NCBI RefSeq assembly: GCF_019052655.1
Contig: NZ_JAHQVB010000051.1
Location: 1 to 15,794, forward strand
Direction: 5' to 3'
DNA length: 15,794 nucleotides
From: Holdemanella porci
GTDB taxonomy: Bacteria; Bacillota_I; Bacilli_A; Erysipelotrichales; Erysipelotrichaceae
Below the pieces are notes generated by a model. The model did no database searches. It saw only the letters and a list, made by a program, of their open reading frames with translations, and was not told where the DNA came from. Positions 12,618 through 15,794 of this stretch are shown here, one piece after another; position 1 is the first letter of the stretch; the number at the start of each line of letters is the position of its first letter. Made by a program: the position numbers and the translations under genes.

Positions 12618-13930
12618 AGACCCATCTCCTTCTTGATCGCATTACGCGTAGGAAGTAATGCTGTATATGTCGCAATCGAATATGTCGTACGCTTTGTAGC
12701 TAATGCGGCTTTTACGGCAATATCCAAAGTATCGACAACACTTAAAGGACCTTTATAACCACCATAATAGATTCTTAAAGCCATATCATTTGCACGAAGA
12801 CCCGTACAAATAATTTCCTTTGTACTATCCTTCATAATCTTTTCAAAGAAAGTATCATAGATCCAACTAACGTCCGTACCATCCTGCTCACGATCATTCA
12901 ATACGATCACAATTGTCTTATCCGAATCATCTTTTTCAATGACCTTCATAACTTCATTGGCTCCTGTAGGATTTTTAACCAAGTTTAAAATACAAGTTTG
13001 TTCCTTTGATGTGAATGTTTCATTTCTTCCCGCAGGCTGAGGCGCATGACTAAATACAGACTTAACACAATCTTGTGAAATACCATAATTTTTTGCGACA
13101 TTCAATACAACGGCACAATTGTACATAGAATACATTCCTTCATATGGAGATTTATAATGTATTCCATCACTCGAAAATGTTTCTTTATCCAAATCAATAT
13201 CTTTTAAACAAATGTCCATTTCCGGCGTTTGAAAATCACACTTTGAACAATGGAATTTACCAATATGTGAATATTGATAATAACTGTATTCAAGTCTTGC
13301 CCCACACTTAGGACAAAATTTTCCTTCACTTGCCTCTTTTGTCGTTGTAACCGAATACTTGTTCTCATCCATTCCAAAACAGGAGAATGAAGCGTTTTTC
13401 GCTACTAAATTGAGTCGTACGACATTGGGATCATTCGCATTTAAAATCATTCGACCCCTATATGCAGGCAATACCTTTTCAATCGAATCAATCAACTGTT
13501 CCATTTCACGAGCACGATCTAATTGATCACGAAAGAAATTATTGACTACAAAATCTGTAACCGGAATAAATGGAAGAATATGTCTTACATTCAATTCATC
13601 GCATTCTAGCACAACCGCATTGGCTTTGATTTCACCATTTAGTTTTGCGTGAGTCAACAACGTAGTGACAATCCCTGCCTTCAAGTTATCTCCCTTACGA
13701 TTGGAAATCACGTTATATCCAGCCTTTTCAAACAAGTCTGTAATCATATTGGCTGTACTCGTCTTTCCATTTGTACCCGTAACTAAAATGACAGGACCAT
13801 TAAATTTTAATTTCGATAATATATTCGCATCGACTTTACAGCCGATCGACCCAGGCATCGATCCACCCCTACCAATTAGGTGTAGCACCCAGGCACTAAG
13901 CTTTGTAGATAATATAGATAAAGTTTTCAT
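12614..13930 (-). CDS. murT: lipid II isoglutaminyl synthase, Mur-ligase-like subunit MurT
   Basis: A 438-aa protein, the family's normal size. It activates the D-Glu carboxyl of lipid II with ATP and adds ammonia delivered by GatD, giving D-isoglutamine, needed for efficient cross-linking in many Gram-positives. It has the Mur-ligase P-loop VTGTNGKTS (50-58), a four-cysteine zinc ribbon inserted in the central domain (Cys206, Cys209, Cys228, Cys231) typical of MurT, APQPAGRNE, and a C-terminal domain with LNDREQDGTDVSWIYD containing the conserved Asp that completes the GatD active site. ATG 13930 is chosen because AAGGAG lies 6 nt upstream; the longer frame begins inside the promoter. It is divergent from purB. 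Confidence 0.95.
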   Translation of the reverse strand: MKTLSILSTKLSAWVLHLIGRGGSMPGSIGCKVDANILSKLKFNGPVILVTGTNGKTSTANMITDLFEKAGYNVISNRKGDNLKAGIVTTLLTHAKLNGEIKANAVVLECDELNVRHILPFIPVTDFVVNNFFRDQLDRAREMEQLIDSIEKVLPAYRGRMILNANDPNVVRLNLVAKNASFSCFGMDENKYSVTTTKEASEGKFCPKCGARLEYSYYQYSHIGKFHCSKCDFQTPEMDICLKDIDLDKETFSSDGIHYKSPYEGMYSMYNCAVVLNVAKNYGISQDCVKSVFSHAPQPAGRNETFTSKEQTCILNLVKNPTGANEVMKVIEKDDSDKTIVIVLNDREQDGTDVSWIYDTFFEKIMKDSTKEIICTGLRANDMALRIYYGGYKGPLSVVDTLDIAVKAALATKRTTYSIATYTALLPTRNAIKKEMGL

Positions 13931-13954
13931 AACTACTCCTTTTCCATACTCCTT

Positions 13955-13960
13955 ATTATA
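13955..13960 (-). promoter_or_regulatory. -10 box of the murT-gatD operon
   Basis: A perfect TATAAT on the minus strand, 25 nt upstream of the murT start. No good -35 is visible at 17 bp (TTTAAA region), so strength is uncertain. Confidence 0.5.
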
Positions 13961-13972
13961 CAACAATTGAAG

Positions 13973-14001
13973 TTGAATTTAAAAATTGAAACACATATAA
14001 T
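13973..14001 (+). promoter_or_regulatory. purB promoter
   Basis: TTGAAT, exactly 17 bp, TATAAT: a near-consensus housekeeping promoter whose start point would fall about 33 nt before the purB ATG. No purine riboswitch fits in so short a leader. Confidence 0.7.
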
Positions 14002-14041
14002 ATTGATGTTAGGAAAAAACTAACTAGAATAGGTGGAACAA

Positions 14042-15472
14042 ATGAACGAATATTACCAATCTCCTCTTTCACAGAGATATGCATCTAAGGAAATGCAGGC
14101 ATTATTTTCAAACGACAAAAAATTTACGACATGGAGAAGACTTTGGATTGCTCTTGCGGAGTCAGAAAAAGAACTTGGATTAGACATTACCGAAGAACAA
14201 ATCGAAGAATTGAAAGCACACGCTTTAGATATCAACTACGATGTCGCAAAAGCCAGAGAAAAAGAAGTACGTCATGATGTTATGTCACACGTATATGCGT
14301 ATGGAGTACAATGTCCAAAAGCTAAGGGAATCATTCACTTAGGAGCTACTAGCTGCTACGTTGGTGATAATACAGATTTAATTATCATGCACGAAGCTTT
14401 AGAGCTTGTACAAAAGAAAATCGTCAATGTATTAGAAAAATTAGAAGAATTCGCATTAAAATACAAAAATATGCCATGTCTTGCGTTTACTCACTTCCAG
14501 CCAGCTCAGCCAACCACTGTAGGTAAAAGAGCTAGCTTGTGGGCACAAGACTTATATATGGACTACATTGAAATCCAACATTTATTAGACAATAAAAAAT
14601 TATTAGGATGCAAAGGTACAACAGGTACACAGGCAAGCTTTATGGAATTGTTTGAAGGAGATACAGACAAAGTTAAAGCTTTAGACAAAAAGATTTGTGA
14701 AAAATTAGGTTACGACCAATATTTCGCAGTCAGCGGACAAACATATACTCGTAAATATGATACACAAGTATTACAAGTTTTAGTTCAAATTGCACAAAGC
14801 GTACACAAATTCAGTAATGATATTCGTTTATTACAACATATGAAAGAAATCGAAGAACCATTTGAAAAATCACAAATCGGTTCAAGCGCAATGGCCTACA
14901 AACGTAACCCAATGCGTTCTGAAAGAATGGCAGCACTAGCTAACTACATCATTGCCGATTCCATCAATCCTGCAATTACAGCAAGTACACAATGGTTTGA
15001 AAGAACATTGGATGATTCCGCAAACAAACGTATTTCGGTTGCCGAAGCCTTCTTAGCTACGGATGGATTATTAGATCTTTACTTAAATGTAAGTGATGGT
15101 TTAGTTGTATATCCAAAAGTTGTAGAAGCTAACTTATTAAAAGAACTACCATTCATGGCTACAGAAAATATTATGATGGACGCTGTTAAAGCCGGTGGAG
15201 ACCGCCAAGAATTACACGAATTGATTCGTCAACACTCAATGGCAGCCGGTCGTGTAGTTAAAGAAGAAGGTAAACCTAACGATTTGATCGAGCGTATTGC
15301 ACAAGATCCAAAATTTGGAATGACAAAAGAACAAATTCTTTCCATCATGAAACCAGAAAACTTCGTTGGACGTTCTGTTCAACAAACAGAAGAATTCTTC
15401 AAAGACTTCATTGATCCAATTCTAGCTAAAGAAAGAGATGCATTAGGAATGCATGCCGCAATTAACGTATAA
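14042..15472 (+). CDS. purB: adenylosuccinate lyase
   Basis: A 476-aa member of the fumarase/aspartase superfamily acting twice in purine synthesis: SAICAR to AICAR plus fumarate, and adenylosuccinate to AMP plus fumarate. The flexible signature loop is GSSAMAYKRNPMRSE (about 282-296), with Ala where most relatives have Pro (SSAMPYKRNP). HLGATSCYVGDNTD, LAFTHFQPAQPTTVGKR and KGTTGTQASF are the other active-site segments. The 476-aa length and GTTGTQASF match the longer type that includes the human enzyme, not the short B. subtilis type (about 430 aa). ATG 14042 is chosen because AGGTGG lies 5 nt upstream; the GTG at 14033 falls within that site. Monocistronic, with its own promoter and terminator. 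Confidence 0.95.
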   Translation: MNEYYQSPLSQRYASKEMQALFSNDKKFTTWRRLWIALAESEKELGLDITEEQIEELKAHALDINYDVAKAREKEVRHDVMSHVYAYGVQCPKAKGIIHLGATSCYVGDNTDLIIMHEALELVQKKIVNVLEKLEEFALKYKNMPCLAFTHFQPAQPTTVGKRASLWAQDLYMDYIEIQHLLDNKKLLGCKGTTGTQASFMELFEGDTDKVKALDKKICEKLGYDQYFAVSGQTYTRKYDTQVLQVLVQIAQSVHKFSNDIRLLQHMKEIEEPFEKSQIGSSAMAYKRNPMRSERMAALANYIIADSINPAITASTQWFERTLDDSANKRISVAEAFLATDGLLDLYLNVSDGLVVYPKVVEANLLKELPFMATENIMMDAVKAGGDRQELHELIRQHSMAAGRVVKEEGKPNDLIERIAQDPKFGMTKEQILSIMKPENFVGRSVQQTEEFFKDFIDPILAKERDALGMHAAINV

Positions 15473-15478
15473 AAAATT

Positions 15479-15502
15479 AGAGCTCAAGTTGCGCTCTTTT
15501 TT
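15479..15502 (+). terminator. purB terminator
   Basis: AGAGC-(9)-GCTCT followed by TTTTTT, starting 7 nt after the purB stop. The stem is short but the U tract is good. Confidence 0.7.
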
Positions 15503-15523
15503 AAGGGTAACCAATTTTAATTA

Positions 15524-15580
15524 GGGTCATTATTTTTGGGGTCTATTTTAGGGTCAATTTTAGGGGCGACTTTTGGGGTC
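15524..15580. repeat. degenerate 12-15-bp tandem repeat with GGGTC core
   Basis: Five units of the form (A/G)GGGTC plus an AT-rich spacer; the core C falls at 15528, 15543, 15555, 15567 and 15580 (spacing 15, 12, 12, 13). Read on the minus strand the repeat is the end of an open frame ETPKVAPKIDPKIDPKNNDP, that is (I/V)(D/A)PK units, which is open for about 45 codons but has no start codon. Confidence 0.5.
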
Positions 15581-15687
15581 TCCAAATTGGCTCTTTTTTC
15601 TTTCCTTTTTTTGACATGAACAACTGTCTCTTTACCTGTTTTTCTATATTTGTTTATTGGTAATTATTTAGAGGCGTTTATAACCTG

Positions 15688-15715
15688 CTCTAAAAACTTT
15701 TTAAAGTTTTTAGAG
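15688..15715. other. strong stem-loop near the next gene's promoter
   Basis: CTCTAAAAACTTT-tt-AAAGTTTTTAGAG, 13 bp perfect. It ends 12 bp before a TATAAT at 15728-15733 and covers the expected -35 position, so it could be an operator or a terminator. Confidence 0.5.
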
Positions 15716-15778
15716 TATCTTATCTTCTATAATGAATGCGTTGTGTTTTTCTACGTTGTTCAGGAGGTAAAATTTATT

Positions 15779-15794
15779 ATGGAACACAACACGA
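15779..15794 (+). CDS. start of an unidentified gene, cut by the window end
   Basis: ATG at 15779 preceded by a near-perfect AGGAGGT (15762-15768) at 10 nt, and by TATAAT at 15728-15733. Only MEHNT is visible. GTTGTGTT (15741-15748) is complementary to AACACAAC (15783-15790), so the mRNA could fold around its own ribosome binding site. Confidence 0.6.

Overview
Low-GC, Gram-positive-type chromosomal DNA. Strong GGAGG-type ribosome binding sites, the MurT/GatD lipid II amidation pair, a ROK glucokinase with a CxCGxxGCxE site and dense U-tailed hairpin terminators all point to the Bacillota. An Erysipelotrichaceae-like gut Firmicute is my best guess, but no marker in the window proves it. There are no rRNA or tRNA genes, no CRISPR array, and no intact transposase or recombinase.

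Layout. 1-620: two small membrane proteins (+). 629-3366: an HscC-like Hsp70 gene cut in two by an inversion of about 2.2 kb. The N-terminal third lies on + (629-1093). The remaining two thirds lie on - (3298-2021), followed by an overlapping gene for a tail-anchored J-domain protein. 3405-4337: ROK glucokinase (+). 4376-5896: cardiolipin synthase (-), behind a leader of about 400 nt full of hairpin/U-tract motifs. 5921-7585: no intact gene, but two well-formed candidate minus-strand structured RNAs with good promoters and a decayed TetR-like regulator. 7586-8020: Nudix hydrolase (+). 8021-8754: AT-rich, repeat-containing and non-coding. 8755-11720: a minus-strand cluster of secreted nuclease, lipoprotein, patatin-like phospholipase and a small membrane protein. 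11886-13930: murT-gatD (-). 14042-15472: purB (+), divergent from murT. 15473-15794: a short tandem repeat, a strong hairpin and the first codons of another gene.

The most notable observation is the split Hsp70. Both breakpoints lie in copies of one short palindrome (CCATATGGA / TCCATATGGA). Flipping the segment back on paper joins the Hsp70 halves in frame with no residue missing (a 579-aa protein). It also joins an unrelated small reading frame across the other breakpoint. The sequence does not say whether this is a reversible switch, a one-off rearrangement or an assembly error. The second most notable region is 5948-7118, which holds candidate small RNAs and serial terminator-like hairpins upstream of cardiolipin synthase.
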